A stretch of 64,000 bases of DNA. Origin: Glossina fuscipes (Eukaryota > Arthropoda > Insecta > Diptera > Glossinidae). The stretch spans positions 5,418,773 through 5,482,772 of the forward strand of contig NW_023998422.1 of assembly GCF_014805625.2 (NCBI RefSeq). The letters are read 5' to 3'. Within the stretch, counting starts at the first letter, position 1; each line of letters starts with the position of its first letter. A program made the position numbers and the translations under genes. Positions 12,005 to 25,449 of the stretch are shown here, in pieces. The notes below the pieces were generated by a model, which was given only the letters and a program-made list of their open reading frames with translations, had not been told where the DNA came from and did no database searches.

Positions 12005-12350
12005 CACACCATTTGTGGTGCAGCGGCATACTAAGTTTGTGCGGATGTTGGACGGACTTGAGATAGACCCAACTTTCGTTACACCGATCGATTCAGAACC
12101 AAGTTTCACATCGATCTAAGATCGCCTGTCAGGGTTGTTCAACCTAGAGACTGCAATTTTTCAGACTTTTGATAAAATTTGGTACACCGACGTGCTTTGG
12201 CCCAAGGGTAAATGCTATCAAAAATTGTTCGGAAGGGATGCGATGACTTTTTCGCCCGTTTGCCATATAATCCGTTCTTCTGAAAAGTCGGTTTATGAAT
12301 AACTGTGGGATAGTGTAAGGTATTTGATGGTGGGCTATGGCCTCCTATGG
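12005..12350 (+). repeat. Family A dispersed repeat, near full length
   Basis: This is the best-preserved plus-orientation copy, about 346 bp, and serves as the reference order. The blocks are: CACACCATTTGTGGTGCAG hairpin, AAGTTTGTGCGGATGTTGG, GACTTGAGATAGACCCAACT, TTACACCGATCGATTCAGAA, a CGCCTGTCAGGG core remnant, GTTCAACCTAGAGACTGCAA, AAATTTGGTACACCGACGTG, TTTGGCCCAAGGGTAAATGC, TGACTTTTTCGCCCGTTTGC, TCTGAAAAGTCGGTTTATGA, ATAACTGTGGGATAGTGTAA, and GGTGGGCTATGGCC. The 117-codon frame on the other strand is a by-product of the repeat and not a gene. Confidence 0.85.
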
Positions 12351-13610
12351 TGTTCTTCTTCGTTTTTTGTTTTTTTTTAAACGAACAGGAAGAGTGCCTC
12401 GTAGTGGAATCTAGTTCGGCTTTAGTTCTATTTGGATTTCGAACTTTCAAGTTGAAGCACCATGTCACAAAAAGATCATGATTTGTTGTCACATTTACAA
12501 GTTCACTGTGGGCATGGCAGTTGTCGACTAAATAGTAAACAACGCAGCGAGTTCAAGCTTTGAACTTAAGCTTTATAAATTTGCTTTTTACGACCAGAAC
12601 ACTTTTTTGCGAAACTATGGGTACTATTTGCACTTTCTTACGGATACTTCTTGGAATACCTTCGTGCAGTTCTGCTAGTAATAAAATTACATAAATATTT
12701 GCTTTAACTCTTTCACAAATCGTTTATATCAAACGACTTCCAAGTCAAAGAGATTTATGTTTTCTGGATTTTTAAAGCATATGCGCTTCATGAGATCAGC
12801 TATGGGTTGCATGCAAAGCGATAAAATGCACATGCGTTCCACAAAAATATATGCGCATACCTTCGAAGAAGAAAGTAAAGGAATTCGGTATTCATTTCTT
12901 TTCTTTAAATGGAAAAAGATATGTATACGAAGAATCGAATGTGCCTGAGCAGAATTTAGTGCAAATTACAATAAGTTCTCAGATAACATTATGCGGATTT
13001 CTTAATAGTTTTTAATCGACAAGTGTTTTTTTTTTCTCTAACCACAAGTGGTTGCTTCGATACCCAATACAATTTATGCTCTTTGTGGTGGCACCATTTT
13101 TCTCCCATATGTGTAAGCATTTTGTTTTTATTGTCGTCATTTATAAATATTTTTCATTGCAATGAAAATGATATCGAGAAGTAATGTTTTTTTTTGTTTT
13201 TTTTTTTTTTTTTTTGCTTTCCGAATGTATCAAAATATCAGATATTTTTGAAGTGTATATTTTTCAAAAGTGTACACACTTGCTGCTTATAACGACGATC
13301 AATTGATATTAATAGAGACATAAATTTCATAAGAAATTTTTAATTCTACAAAGTAAGTTTACTTTGGAAAAGTATCGAAATCAAGTAATAATGTAAAAAA
13401 TAAGTTGAACGATATCATATCTATTCCGAATGCAAGTTCAAGTGGTATATATTTTTGTGGTGATCGGAGAGTAGCAGTAAAATGATCATCTTATTATATT
13501 TGCGATGTCTGAAAGAAAGCGAATATCTTCTCGGTCAGCGTAAATATATGAAGTAGTGTCTACTTGTTTGATCGTTACATAAAGCTAAGCATTTGGGAAT
13601 ATGATAAACG
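12351..13610. other. Unassigned non-coding DNA with poly-T
   Basis: No gene was recognised. A long T-rich block lies near 13187-13215. The remainder is AT-rich unique-looking sequence. Confidence 0.5.

Positions 13611-13650
<40 letters not shown>
13611..13650. repeat. (AT)n microsatellite
   Basis: About 20 uninterrupted AT units, ending in ATGTATTAG. Confidence 0.95.
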
Positions 13651-13654
<4 letters not shown>

Positions 13655-16600
13655 TAGACAAGTATGTAAGAACCGTGAGTGAGTGTTCGCGGTAGAGTTA
13701 GCTATGGTGAGTGCTCTGTAGATCTAAAGGCACAACAGTTATCACTCTTTAAGATGCGGCCACCACCTTCCTAGTTCTTCCTCGTTCCATGTTACACGAA
13801 TAGGGGGCATCCCCTGAGTGATTCGTCATATTAAAAAAAAAAATTTATAAATCAAGAAAATAACTAGAAGAGCATCCTTCCCTCTCCCTCCCTCTCTGTC
13901 TGCTTACAGCAAAGAAAGTTCAATGATCATGTAGTCTCTAAAATACCTATGTAAGCTTGCCATAAAGTTCATGCGATATAATTCTATTGGATTAAAAAAA
14001 TAAACCACGTACTCTCAATAGCCTTATTAACCAAGCTTAGTCGTATTACTGGTGACATAAGAGCAGACAAAAGTTGTTGTTCCGGGATTGAAATTTCACA
14101 GATGTGCAGAGCCGGTCTTTTACATGAAATCGTTTTTTAAATAAAAATAAATGAATGAAAATGAATGAATGATGAACGATAGTGAATCACTATCTAAAAA
14201 AAAAAAATTCATGGCGTGATCTTCTCGATCGATAAAACGATTAAAAATTTTTGTGAACAAAGTGCTGGAAAATTTCCGTGCAAAGACTCTCTCGAAGGAC
14301 GAACCGACTGTTAATGAAAATCGGCATACTGAGACTTGAATCTACGCGTACGATTCGGAAACAACCGACCAATCGAATGAATTTCGTCGAAAAGGTGCTC
14401 CAAGAGCTTGGTCTTACTTCTTGCACACAATAGTATATCAATTTTTGGATCAAATTGGTGATTACTCAGTATATTCTAATAGCACTCTTCTCTCTGTGTT
14501 CCATTGACTCTTGCGGTCGTCTGATTAGGGGTGTCATCAAGCCTGATTTCCACCAATTCTTGGAATTGAAAAAATACTCGACAAATTTCAATTTGCTCTG
14601 TCGCGTTCTTTACTCAAGAAAATTCGAACAAGATGCATCGATGCAATGCGAAACAAATCATTTATGCTCCTTTTTATAAAAGTTAACCTAACCTAGAGAG
14701 CTCTCTAGTATTCTTGATATCTCTTTCTAAACGGAATACTACACTACTTTTTGCGTATATAAAATCAAATTTTTATTTCACGTAATGCTTCATAAAAAGT
14801 TTGCAGTTGTTTTGCTGTCAAGTTTGCGTTTATTTTATTTTGCGGTTTTGTCATGTCATTCAATTTTATGCCTGCAGTTTTGCGTTTTTGTCTGTTTACT
14901 ATGTTTTTGCATAATTAATCTCTTAATTTATGAATATTTCTGAACTTGTCGGATTTTTTCATTCTCTTCATCATAGATGTCAAATAGCATTTTCTTCTTC
15001 TTTTAAATACATGGAAAAGCCGATGGAAGGAAGGCAAGAATACAATTTAATAGTTAAATTTTAACAAAATAAAGAAGAAGAAAAATATTGCATTCTGCTC
15101 TTCCTTCTATTTCTTTTCCTGTGCTGGGGAGTGCAAATATCAATGCAGTAGTGGTCGTAACAATAGTGAGCACTCAGGCGGTACAGACCCCTCTTCCGTC
15201 CTTGCTGCTTACTTGCTGCTCTTCAAAGACTTGCATGTTTTGGACTTGTGGTTTCAACGAGATGATACGGTATGCCATAAAATTGCCTTGGAAGGATTCC
15301 CATATATGGGAAAATTTACAAAATATGTGAATTAAATAGAAAACAACTCCTTTTTTTAATTGTTAGTTTTTCTTGAATCATAATGCAGGATAACATGCGG
15401 AATAGCAAATGGCCTCCACTGCTTTGCACTCTTTTATTTCTGATCACCGAAACGCGGGAGCACACGACACTGTCTCATGAATTGCTCCACGGCATGTATG
15501 GCATTTTGACACCGTCTTCTTGAAATCACAGGTCGTTCATATCAATGTCGCTCAGTATTGGGTTATCATAGTGCAATATCGGGTGCCAGTGACAGTCATT
15601 GCTTGACCAGTCTAATTTTCGAGAAAGTATGGGCAAACGTTCATTATTTTTGAAAAGTTGTTTAACGCGCTGCGTTGCTGCATCGTTTCCATTTCTACAA
15701 ACCCTAAATCATTTTTCGGTTTGGAAACCGTTTGTCGCGTAAATGGCCGTAAATGCAAATGTCGCCTAAATTTTGCGACACCGTGCGGTATTTCGCGTGT
15801 CTTTTATTTTTTCTGTACGGCCCCGTATATTTTAAATATATTTTGAAAACTCACGATGCTGCTAATCGAACATTGACTTCGACAAGGTGTTTCAAAAAAG
15901 AATGGGCTGTTGACCCGTGTAATGAAAACTGAAGATGATACAATATGCGACGATCAAAATTGTAGCGTTTCCCCGGGGAGCCGTTAAAGCCGACATTGAA
16001 GCAAATATTCTTGACGCCTGCATGACAAAGTATGGTCTCACAACAGTCAATTCACTCGCAACGATCGTTACGCTTAGACTTGCAGTATGGAGAAGAACGT
16101 TGTAGATAAGGCTTTGAGTTTGCAGAAAGCCACTTCGGCTATATTTACGAGACGTTTCTTCTGCTAATTAATCTCTCGTTCACTCGACAACGTACTGTTT
16201 GCCTGAGTGGAGACTTCATCTGATGGCAAACGAATCCTTATGTAGATAATCTCGGTCCTTTCGAACCGAATTCATCCTCTTATGACAGAGAATGGATAAC
16301 AATGTGGAATGGCAAAGACCTCAAATAAATTTTTTTTTAACCGTCATTCTTACCATAGCATGATATGTTTGGATTTAGTAGTGAATATCGAAAGCTGGCA
16401 GATTACCATAGTTCCCTCAAGACAAATTCAATTCATCTATACGTTTTTCATAGTGTTGTAGTTAGTTGTTGTCTTGGGCAGATTTCAAAAGTTAAGGTTT
16501 ACTAACTTTTTAAAATTTAATGGAAGTACTTACTCTCTCCTTGTATTGCCGTAAACTGTGACTATTTTTGTGGCACTTCTCTTCCCCAGCCATCCCCCCT

Positions 16601-17900
16601 TTGCTAATTTCATTCTTATTTTCCTTTCTACAATAAGAGTTATATTCAAATCACAGGAGTAGTAAGAAAGTGTTGCCTTTGTGATGGTAATTTTATGGTA
16701 ATATATATAGATATGTATGCTTATTGGAACGTGTGCAACTATAAAATGTTAACGTCTTCTGCCGTACTAAACATTGACATTCATACAAGAGCTTTGCATT
16801 TTATTACACGTTTTTATTTTAAAAATATTTATTGTTCATAATAATATTTTATTAGCATTTTTATTTATAACTGTATACATTTATTTACACGTTTACTCAA
16901 AAGCAATAAACATTCTACAGAGATTTCTTCAAAAATAGCGGCATCACGTTCAGAGTTCACGTCAAAATTTATGGCTTCGATTACTTTGAATTTTAGAAAA
17001 ACTTCAACCACACACCTGTCTGTACCAGTACTTAGTCGATCGTGTCGAGGTAAAGTTGAAAACTTTTCTGGAATTCTATTCTTAGGCGCAGACGCGGCAC
17101 GGATTAGAAATAATTTTTAACTAAACTGAAATTTTCTCCATATAGTTTGCAATCAAGTTATAGAAAGTAACGAGAAATTTGTTGAGTCAAAGAATTTCGC
17201 GAATTTGGTTTATGCATACAGTGTAGAATATCACCGCATTCTTCTCCACGGAGTTTCGATGTGATGGCCTGTTGCCAGTTCCCTTCATATTACTTCTCAG
17301 TTCCGTAAGTATTTGCGTAGACTTGATCAAACCCTTAAGGAGTATGCGTGTAATAGTGTGATTAAATAGAAAAAGTTTCCTTAAATTCGCTCTCACAGAT
17401 CTTACTTTACAGTCGTGTACATGTTATTCCCAACAATGGTACCAATACAAAACTTTTTAAGTCTGCCTTAGAATGTAACATGAAAATAATCAAGACTGAA
17501 TTAAAAGGCAACAAAGCCACAATAAATTTAACACAAACTAGAAAGACAATAATTCTTCTATAACACGATCACCATCACGCTAAGAGCGATTTGATAGATA
17601 GATTTATGCGATTATTAAATTATTATAAAGACATATGCACACCTTTGTGTTGCACGTACGTATATCAATCAAGAGGAAGTCAATGAAGAAATAGGTTAAT
17701 GAGAGGAGTGTACTCACGTGTGTACACGAATTTACGGAATGTTGCTTTCCAAGGTTTTTGAAGTTACAATATGAACAAAGCAAAAAAAAATATATGTTTA
17801 CAACAAAAAAGTTAATTAACAAGTAGAAAAAATATGAAAATTATTTAATAATAAAGAGAAGTCGCTATTTATTCAAATTTTTATTCACAGTTTAAATCAC
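13651..17900. other. Unassigned non-coding DNA
   Basis: No gene was recognised. Frames of 60-80 codons occur near 14241-14679, 15088-15330 and 15658-15846, without motifs I can assign. Sequence from about 14200 to 16330 is somewhat less AT-rich and could contain decayed transposon DNA, but no family is identifiable by eye. A perfect 16-bp palindrome lies at 14693-14708. Confidence 0.45.
14693..14708. repeat. 16-bp perfect palindrome
   Basis: CTAGAGAGCTCTCTAG is fully self-complementary with no loop. Its role is unknown, and such palindromes also arise by chance in 64 kb. Confidence 0.9.
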
Positions 17901-17907
17901 ACACATA

Positions 17908-17951
17908 CATATATATATATATATAAATATATATATCTATATATATATATA
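17908..17951. repeat. Compound AT-rich microsatellite
   Basis: Interrupted (AT)n/(TATA)n with single C and AA interruptions, preceded by ACACACATACAT. Confidence 0.9.
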
Positions 17952-20900
17952 AAATAAGTGAACCCATATTTTGGTGAGAGTCGTATTGTCGTTAGTCTTA
18001 AACTCCGAACACATTCCGCGGCATGCAAGCATATGAAACACAGTACGTTAATGTCAATTCATTTCCTGCTGTGCGTTCAATTTCGCAACAACAACATGAT
18101 TGTCATGTAGAAAATAATTGAAGTGAATTCAGTGCCATGTGTTGGTTAGTCGAACATTTTGTTGTTTTTAAGCAAAAAAAAAAAAAAAAACAAAACAAAA
18201 CAACATGAATAGAAGGAACCAAAAATATGTATTTTCTAAACAATTTAATTTTTAAATTTGCAAACACAACTCAACACATACACAAAACGTCAATTTTAAA
18301 TAAATATTTAGTTTAAGTGAAACTTTCCATAATTATTTCATTCTCAAGCAAGAACCTTGTAAGTAAAGGATGTATAAAGGGTAACTTCCATATGCTTGGT
18401 TGGTACGTGTCATCATGACCATCAAATTAAAGTTAACCCTTTGTTAGGTTTCAATGAAAACAAAAAGTTGTTATTATACCTTACACCAAGTTGCGGGTTG
18501 TTAAACGAGAGTATGTTAAGTTTGCGGAAATGTATGCAACGTGCGGAATAACTTGAAATACACTCATCTAGGAAGTTTAGCCGCACAACTATTTACATAG
18601 TTATTGAACCTCTTGATGCCCTTGCCCACCTATGTAGGCGTTTAAGTTTTTCCATTTCAGTTACATTTATGAATAAAATGTGGAAAAATTTGATATGAAA
18701 TTATTTAGCTTATGTCTCGAGACACTAATAACTTACTTAGCTACTTGGGGTGTACAGTAGGAACAAAAACGAATAGTCGTCCCTGAAGAAGTTGAGAATA
18801 TTACATATTTTCTTAATCCTAAATTAAATAAGTGTCGCTTTGTAAATGACGTCAACAACAGTTTTCTTCTATTTTAGATATTGGTTCATGTCATATTTAT
18901 TGGAAAATGATTTCATATAAGTGATCGCGTCTGGACTTCTATAAAGATTCAGCCCCGGAATACCAATTTTTTCCAATTTTCCAGAGATGAATGCTCTCGC
19001 AGAGATGCTCTAATTTCGTCAACGACACGAATAATTTAGAGAGCTCGTGATTTATTGGAGTAAGTCAACGGTCCAACAAAACTCCAATGGGAAAAATCTA
19101 GTGTAAGTATATAGCATGCTCTTTATGGTAGGTTCACTTAAGCATTTTTGGAGACTATATGGACCTTTTCTCCCAATAAATTGAACATGTCGCGATATGA
19201 ATAACATATTAGAACATTTTGTTGAAGCTGTAACAGACAAGTCAGTTATCATTATAAGGTTTCTCTAACGTTCTCCATTGAGGGTAGCTTCAATGCCATT
19301 TTCATGTTCAAAAATGACATTTCAATCCCCAAATCTCGCCCCAAAGTTTGGTATGAGTTCAAGAAAGGCCTTAACGCATCAGTTACTCGTAAAAACATGT
19401 GACATGTTGGAAAGTGAATGGTTGTTAATGTTCGCAACTGCCAAAGAATGTTTGCAAATTTTGTTCTGCAGAAGACGATCGTCGACATGACATCATGACA
19501 TTTTGCGATTCACGTCTGTGAGTAGCTCACATCTAATCACTTCGTTAATGCAAAAGCCCTCGACAGCATTTCGATTAATGTATTTTGACATATTTTCTAG
19601 CTTTTAATGTTGACTAACACTGCACAGTTATCCCCTAACAGACAGGCATGTAATAAAATCGATTGAAAAACGACTTTAGGTAGAAGGTCTACATTTTCTG
19701 ATGGTAGTCGATTTTGCGTCATTTTTTAAATTGATTTAAATATGTTTGTCCAATTTTCCGTCGTCAGCCTTTCGCACTGACGTATGTCCATGTACAATTT
19801 TTTAAAGATATTTTGAAGATATTTGGTACACACTCATACTGTAAAATCTTGTGGTAAACAAAACCGATTGAATCGCAGAGTTTTTGCGAGCCGTCGATTT
19901 GCGAAAAAAATTCGCGTAAATGCGTAAAAATAGAGTTTTGGCGACTATAGAAAGTTGGTGTCTTCTGAACGGTTCCCCAAAAAAATCCAGAAAGTAATTT
20001 CACAACAAAAAAAAACACCCAGTAAAATTTTAATTATATTTGTAGTTATGTATGTTTATAGACCGTAAAATTTAATTTTTTGTCTGTTTATTAGTTGGCG
20101 CTGGCTGACATTTTTGCTTAACACTGAAACCTTATTCTACTTTATTATCTATCTACCCAGTTATTAATACTTATTATCTAACTATACACGGTTGCTATCT
20201 ATTGGAATATAATTCGGAACTATCGAATATAAGCGTTTCCATGAAAAGTAGCGACATTGCAAGGGATATAATATTCTAAATTTTCTAATTTATAGGGCAA
20301 TCCTTTAATCCTTCAAATTTATTAATCTAACGCTAGGCTGGGAATTGCCGAGAAATTATTTGATTTCTTTCATGGATTTCACAACTGTCATAGACTCGCG
20401 AGGTTTAACAATGATGCCTTTCTCGAATGATAATGCATAAGATGAGCTATTTCACTTTACCGACCACGGGGAACGTTAACACAGTTTAAGATAATAGCGA
20501 TTCAGATGCAATGGGAAATACTTGCTTTACCGAGCTTAACACATTCTCTTGCCCAACTCAAATACTGTGTTTTGAGAGGATTTTCCTTTCACTAACCTCT
20601 CTGTAACGCTGCAGAAATGTGTGGAAAGTTTGCTTTCAAATAACGCGACGATGGCCTTCGCAGGTTGGCGGCCCGGTTAAAGTAAAAAGTGTCCAGAACA
20701 TAAGTTTGGACATCTACATTTATACCCGAGACAACAACATTTTCTTGATTTATTTTTTATAAGCTAAGAAAACATATTAAAATTAACCCTATAATGCAGA
20801 AGCAAACTGCGCACAACTTACTTGAATTGTTGCCACAATATAATTGATACAACAAATGATAAAAAGATCAGATTAAAAAGCAAACAAAGATCCTGCTGAA

Positions 20901-22225
20901 CAACCACACTGCTTTATATATTGAAAATGACATTTTATTAAACCAATATAGAAACCATACCTATATCCGTATGTATTTCTATAACACAGCACTCAATATG
21001 TCTCCGATCTGAACAATGTATGCCAATACGGTTAATAGACCCTTGCGATTTTTGGCTGTAAGCATATTTGCAAATGACACGTGTCAAGATTTGTATGTCA
21101 AAATGACTTTCTGACACTACGTTTGCTATTTTCTAAACAATGCAGACCTCTCTACTACTTGGGTTAATAAACAACGTTAACAATTAGCATTAGCCGAAGA
21201 GATGTTTTGGCGTCTCTTGTCTGTCGGAAAAACAAATTTGTGGGTAGTTTGCTAGTTTTAAGCAACGTCATATGAGCGCCGAGGATGCTGAACGCCCTGA
21301 TCGCCCGCATTGTTTCAAAAACCACGCATAAAGTGCACAAGATTGTTACCTAGCATTGTAGGTGCGTTTGAATGACGAAAACGGCAACTTAGACCGGAGA
21401 CTTATTGAGGGATGTGACACATTCCAAGCATATGAGAAACAAAAAAATATCAGATTAGTTTCTCTGCAAAAATTTTCAACATTTTAGGGATTTTAACGGC
21501 AGGCGGCAGGTCATACGTCAAACAAGTCCATAGCAAAAGATAAAAAAAAGGAAAAACAAAGCGATTGAAAATTTCCATTGTATTGGATTATTTTTTGCAA
21601 AATTTGCTACAAATATGTATAAACAATACAGTAAACGATTTAACAAAAAAAAAAAAAAAAAAACAAAATGAAAAAATATCTTTCGCCAGATTATTATTAT
21701 TTTTTATTCATTTTTTATTCTTTTTCGCATTTTCTTTTGTTCGTCTCGTTGTGTTTCAGTCTAACATATATTGCAATGGAAACATTTTCATATAAGCCTG
21801 GCAAGTTTAAACGATTATTTCAACTACTTCTGTGTACAACAATGCAGTTATTGTTCGCTTACAAGTATAACGATGTGGTCCGGTGATGGTATTGTGCAAC
21901 ACGGTGCTTAGAGATGTAATCAAACCGACATTTTGTGATCATAAGTTATTTGACTAAATTTGGTAACAAAATGACAGAAATGCATTTATTGATTTTTTAT
22001 TTATTTTTTTCTTATTTGTTTGTTTTCCTTTTTTTACTCATATACATAAATGAAAGCAACAGTTATTGTAAAGAGAAACAATTAAAAGATTTGTAAAAAT
22101 TTTATCTTAAGCTTGGAACGAATTTTCGATGCTTATCGTCTTTGCCGGAAATGTACTAACTATCGTAAGGAGATCTTTTGCATATGACGTCACACTGAAG
22201 CAATCAATCATGGATAAGTAATTTT
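17952..22225. other. Unassigned non-coding DNA
   Basis: No gene was recognised. A poly-A run followed by CAAAACAAAACAAC lies near 18175-18205, and poly-A near 21641-21663. Two minus-strand frames meet at 19252 (78 and 66 codons, the second offset by one base). They look like one interrupted reading frame but carry no recognisable motif. Confidence 0.45.
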
Positions 22226-22398
22226 TCATACCCTACATCAGGTGTAGCGCAAGGGTACAATAAGTTTGTACGAATGTATGCAATACCGTAAATTTCTTAA
22301 GAACTACTCCGTTCTTCAGGTTCACTTTCTGAATCGATTTAACCTTGTCTGTCCGTCTGTCCATCTTACTTTTCTTATTTAGCCTACAGGTCGCCATT
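22226..22398 (+). repeat. Family A dispersed repeat, 5' half only
   Basis: Plus orientation. TCATACCCTACATCAGGTGT, GGGTACAATAAGTTTGTACG and AATGTATGCAATACC come first. They are followed by TTCACTTTCTGAATCGATTT, CCTTGTCTGTCCGTCTGTCC and TAGCCTACAGGTCGCCA. The copy stops before the GATATTTTGATGAAATTTGG block, so it is 3'-truncated. Confidence 0.85.
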
Positions 22399-22805
22399 GA
22401 TAATAACAATGAGATGACAATTAAAATACATAAACATGACAGAACAGTAGCCGCTGTTGCTAACGATTAGGATAGCCACAATAATAAGAATAAGCTCCTC
22501 ACATTGAGCCGGAATTGGCTCGTTTAAGCCTTTATCTGGGTCGATCTTTTTTTTAACATCACAATTAACTCCATCTGCTCCGCTACGAACTTGCGCAATT
22601 TTTTCCTTGAAAATTAACCAATGGTTTTACAACTATCTGCCCCCCAAGATCAAGCTTCTGCTTCTTTTTTTGCCATATCAACTGAGCTTTCCACATACCA
22701 AGATTGATAGTTTTTGCCATCAAGTTTTTCAATTTGGTGACGTGAAGACACTCCATGACATACTTACTCACACCTAACACTTATATACGGTGATTATTAT
22801 TGTTG

Positions 22806-23101
22806 TTATAGCCTATTCCACTTGTGGTAGAAGGCTCTATTAAATTTAAGCAACTGGGGACTTAAAATGCACCCACCCATTGCTAAACTAGCGTTGACGC
22901 TATTCTTAAACTTATCTGTCCGTCTGTCCTTCTTGCGTTTTTGTGATCAAGCTGTTGAGATATTTTGATGAAATTTGATACACCGGCGGCCACAAGCCCA
23001 AAAACACGAATGCTATTCAAAATAGCCCGGATTGGATCACTTTTTCGACCATAAACCCTTCTTTTGAAAAGTCCTTATATGACTAACTCTATTAAGAGAA
23101 A
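22806..23101 (+). repeat. Family A dispersed repeat
   Basis: Plus orientation. The 5' end is diverged (TATTCCACTTGTGGTAGAA). Next come AACTTATCTGTCCGTCTGTC, GAGATATTTTGATGAAATTT, GATACACCGGCGGCC, GAATGCTATTCAAAATAG, GGATCACTTTTTCGACCATA and TTTTGAAAAGTCCTTATATG. It ends in CTATTAAGAGAAAG. It lies about 400 bp downstream of the truncated copy in the same orientation. Confidence 0.85.
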
Positions 23102-24052
23102 GTTATTTTTGAGATTGTCTTAATTTTAAATAAATTGGAGAACAAAGTTAAGCTTTTGCAAACCTCTGTTTCCAGTGCAATAACAAATGCAGTATCAAGC
23201 AGCCAGACACATGCACGGGTTGAACGGCTTACAGTTTAAAAGTTGCATAGGGATCTGTAAAAACGTGCCTTGTTATGCTTGGGGAGTATGCAACAAATAA
23301 CGATGCAGTACTTGAACGATGGCTGAAATGACTTTCAACACCAACAATTAACCTTGACAGACATCTAGACGTACGTTCATGTACATAATAGCTACATTCC
23401 CATGAAACTAGGTTGCCATGCAATCATTTTTGTTTTTACTTATTATTTCATTCAATGCATTCGAACTTGACTGTTACGTTACCAATTATGGTGAATTACT
23501 TTCATTTATGTTTAGTTTTTACATTTTTTTTTTATTTATTTATTTTTTTTTTAGTTTTTCTTGTGTGTTAATGTGAGTCCTATGTAGGTCTCTTAGTGAT
23601 TGAAGCATTTTTGTAGATAATCACAAAACAATTTCATAAATAAGATTATTTAGAGTTGTAATAAAATATATAAAAAGAAAATGTGTTCGGTGTTTGTATT
23701 ATTAAATTAGTTACTACCATGCCAGGTAATTTAAAAAATGTTGAGATTTTTGACAAAAAAAAAGGAGTGGGGACAAATCTTCAAACGTCCGGGTATGTTC
23801 TTCGCAACTCGTCAGGTTGCACGTTATTCGGCTGAAGCATGTTGTTGAAGAATGTATATAATGCGAAGTGCAATACACAGGCAGTATGTAAAGCCTGTCG
23901 ATCGAGGTCACAATCCGTAAGAAATTTATACTACTAACGGACAAGATCAAGGATATGTCGAGGTGCAAGTTTCCCTGCAAGGCAAACAAATAATTTATTA
24001 GCTCAACAAATAATTTATTATAATTTTTGCTCTTTTCTTTTCTTCCATCAAG

Positions 24053-24201
24053 GTGGTGGCGGTGTTGGTTAGTTTTTCGTGGGCGTCTTGGACCGCATTG
24101 CAGACACCATTCTTTTCATCAAGAAAACTCTCGACGAAAATCATTTTCAATAGTTTGATTGTTTCATGGGCATGCATGGAATGCATTGCAGACATCATAC
24201 C
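24053..24201. repeat. Diverged 88-bp direct duplication
   Basis: TTCGTGGGCGTCTTGGACCG plus CATTGCAGACACCATTC (about 24076-24113) recurs as TTCATGGGCATGCATGGAAT plus GCATTGCAGACATCATAC (about 24164-24201). The offset is 88 bp. Both strands are open through the region (66 codons on minus, 80 on plus). The two copies differ by an indel, so a shared reading frame is not kept along the whole unit, which argues against a coding repeat. Confidence 0.6.
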
Positions 24202-24377
24202 CAGGAAACATCTAGTTCTTAAAATTTTGCCGTATCCAACGTTAATTAGAGGAACATATGATGGAATGATTGACTTTTATATTGTCTTGCAATGACAATC
24301 AGGCAATATGTATATAATCCATATATGTATACATACACACTTGCCTGCACGTATACACTCACTCACACACGTACACA

Positions 24378-24412
24378 GAAATATATATATATATACATAT
24401 ATATATATAATA
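24378..24412. repeat. AT microsatellite
   Basis: Two (AT)n blocks separated by ACAT, downstream of a CACACAC-rich stretch. Confidence 0.9.
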
Positions 24413-25449
24413 AGTTCTGCTAAGCACTGCTTCTATTTTTATAAAACATTGGAAAAATCTATTGTGTTGGATTCCTTAATAGCTATCCTGCGTCTGCATG
24501 GCATCCTACAAACTTATTGAGTGACGTATTATATGTTATTTAATAAACTTATGTATATGGCTTGCTTTATTGCACAAGTATTACGGTTCAAAGACTCCGT
24601 CAGTCACCGCTTTCTTATTCTCAATTTGGTTTATTACAAGTGTTCAAGTTGTACGCTATTATAATGAAAATGCTTAGCGACCTTTTCAAGAGTATAGCAA
24701 GAATTTCTCATGCGTTTCGCAAACTTCAAAGTTTGTGGTTAAGCGCCAAAACGTCGAACGCTTACTGAAAGTTGGCAAAGATATTTTAACGTTTGAAACG
24801 TATTTTCGATTAATGATATCACAGTAATGGTACGCACAATACGACTGCAATTGCTATGAACCTCGTGAGATTCTATTGCATGCTTGCCAGCGCCCTATAT
24901 AGTAAGGCTTTTGTGGTGGAGCATTATTAATTCTTATCTCTTTAAATTTGCCACCAGAACGCTTATTACTGTCAGTGATATGAAGCGTTAGTCATTACTT
25001 GTTACTATGTAATCGGAAGGACTATTTGGCGACAGAAATTATTTCATAAAATGATTTAATGAATTTTTCTCACATTCCTTTCGCTTACGTAAAGCCTTTT
25101 ACTGGTGAAAATTTACGCCAAAGAAAAAAGAATTAAAGCTTTGGAAGTCTTCGAAATTTTCTGGTGCATTGTCCATGAATTGCGTATGAGAGTTGTTCAA
25201 ATTCGAGTCATCGATTCTTATCGACCGAAAAATATATTCGAAAATTAAAAATCACAAATATCTTATCACATAATCTTAAAGATACAAACAAAACTGTCGG
25301 GCATCTTAGGTGCAGGCATCCCATGTTTAACGCGGTATTTGTAAGACACCGTTTCGTTAGAACATGATACGAATTAACCTTGTTAAGCAAAAGACATATG
25401 TATACCTTACGTCACTTGAAATTCGCAGAACGCCAAAAAGGAATTAACA

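Noticed and set aside
12139..12492. A 117-codon minus-strand frame that could be taken for a gene.
   Set aside because: Mostly antisense to a near-full-length family A repeat. Other copies do not keep the frame.
19052..19488. Two adjoining minus-strand frames that look like one interrupted gene.
   Set aside because: I could not match either part to a transposase, reverse transcriptase or cellular family, so no call is supported.
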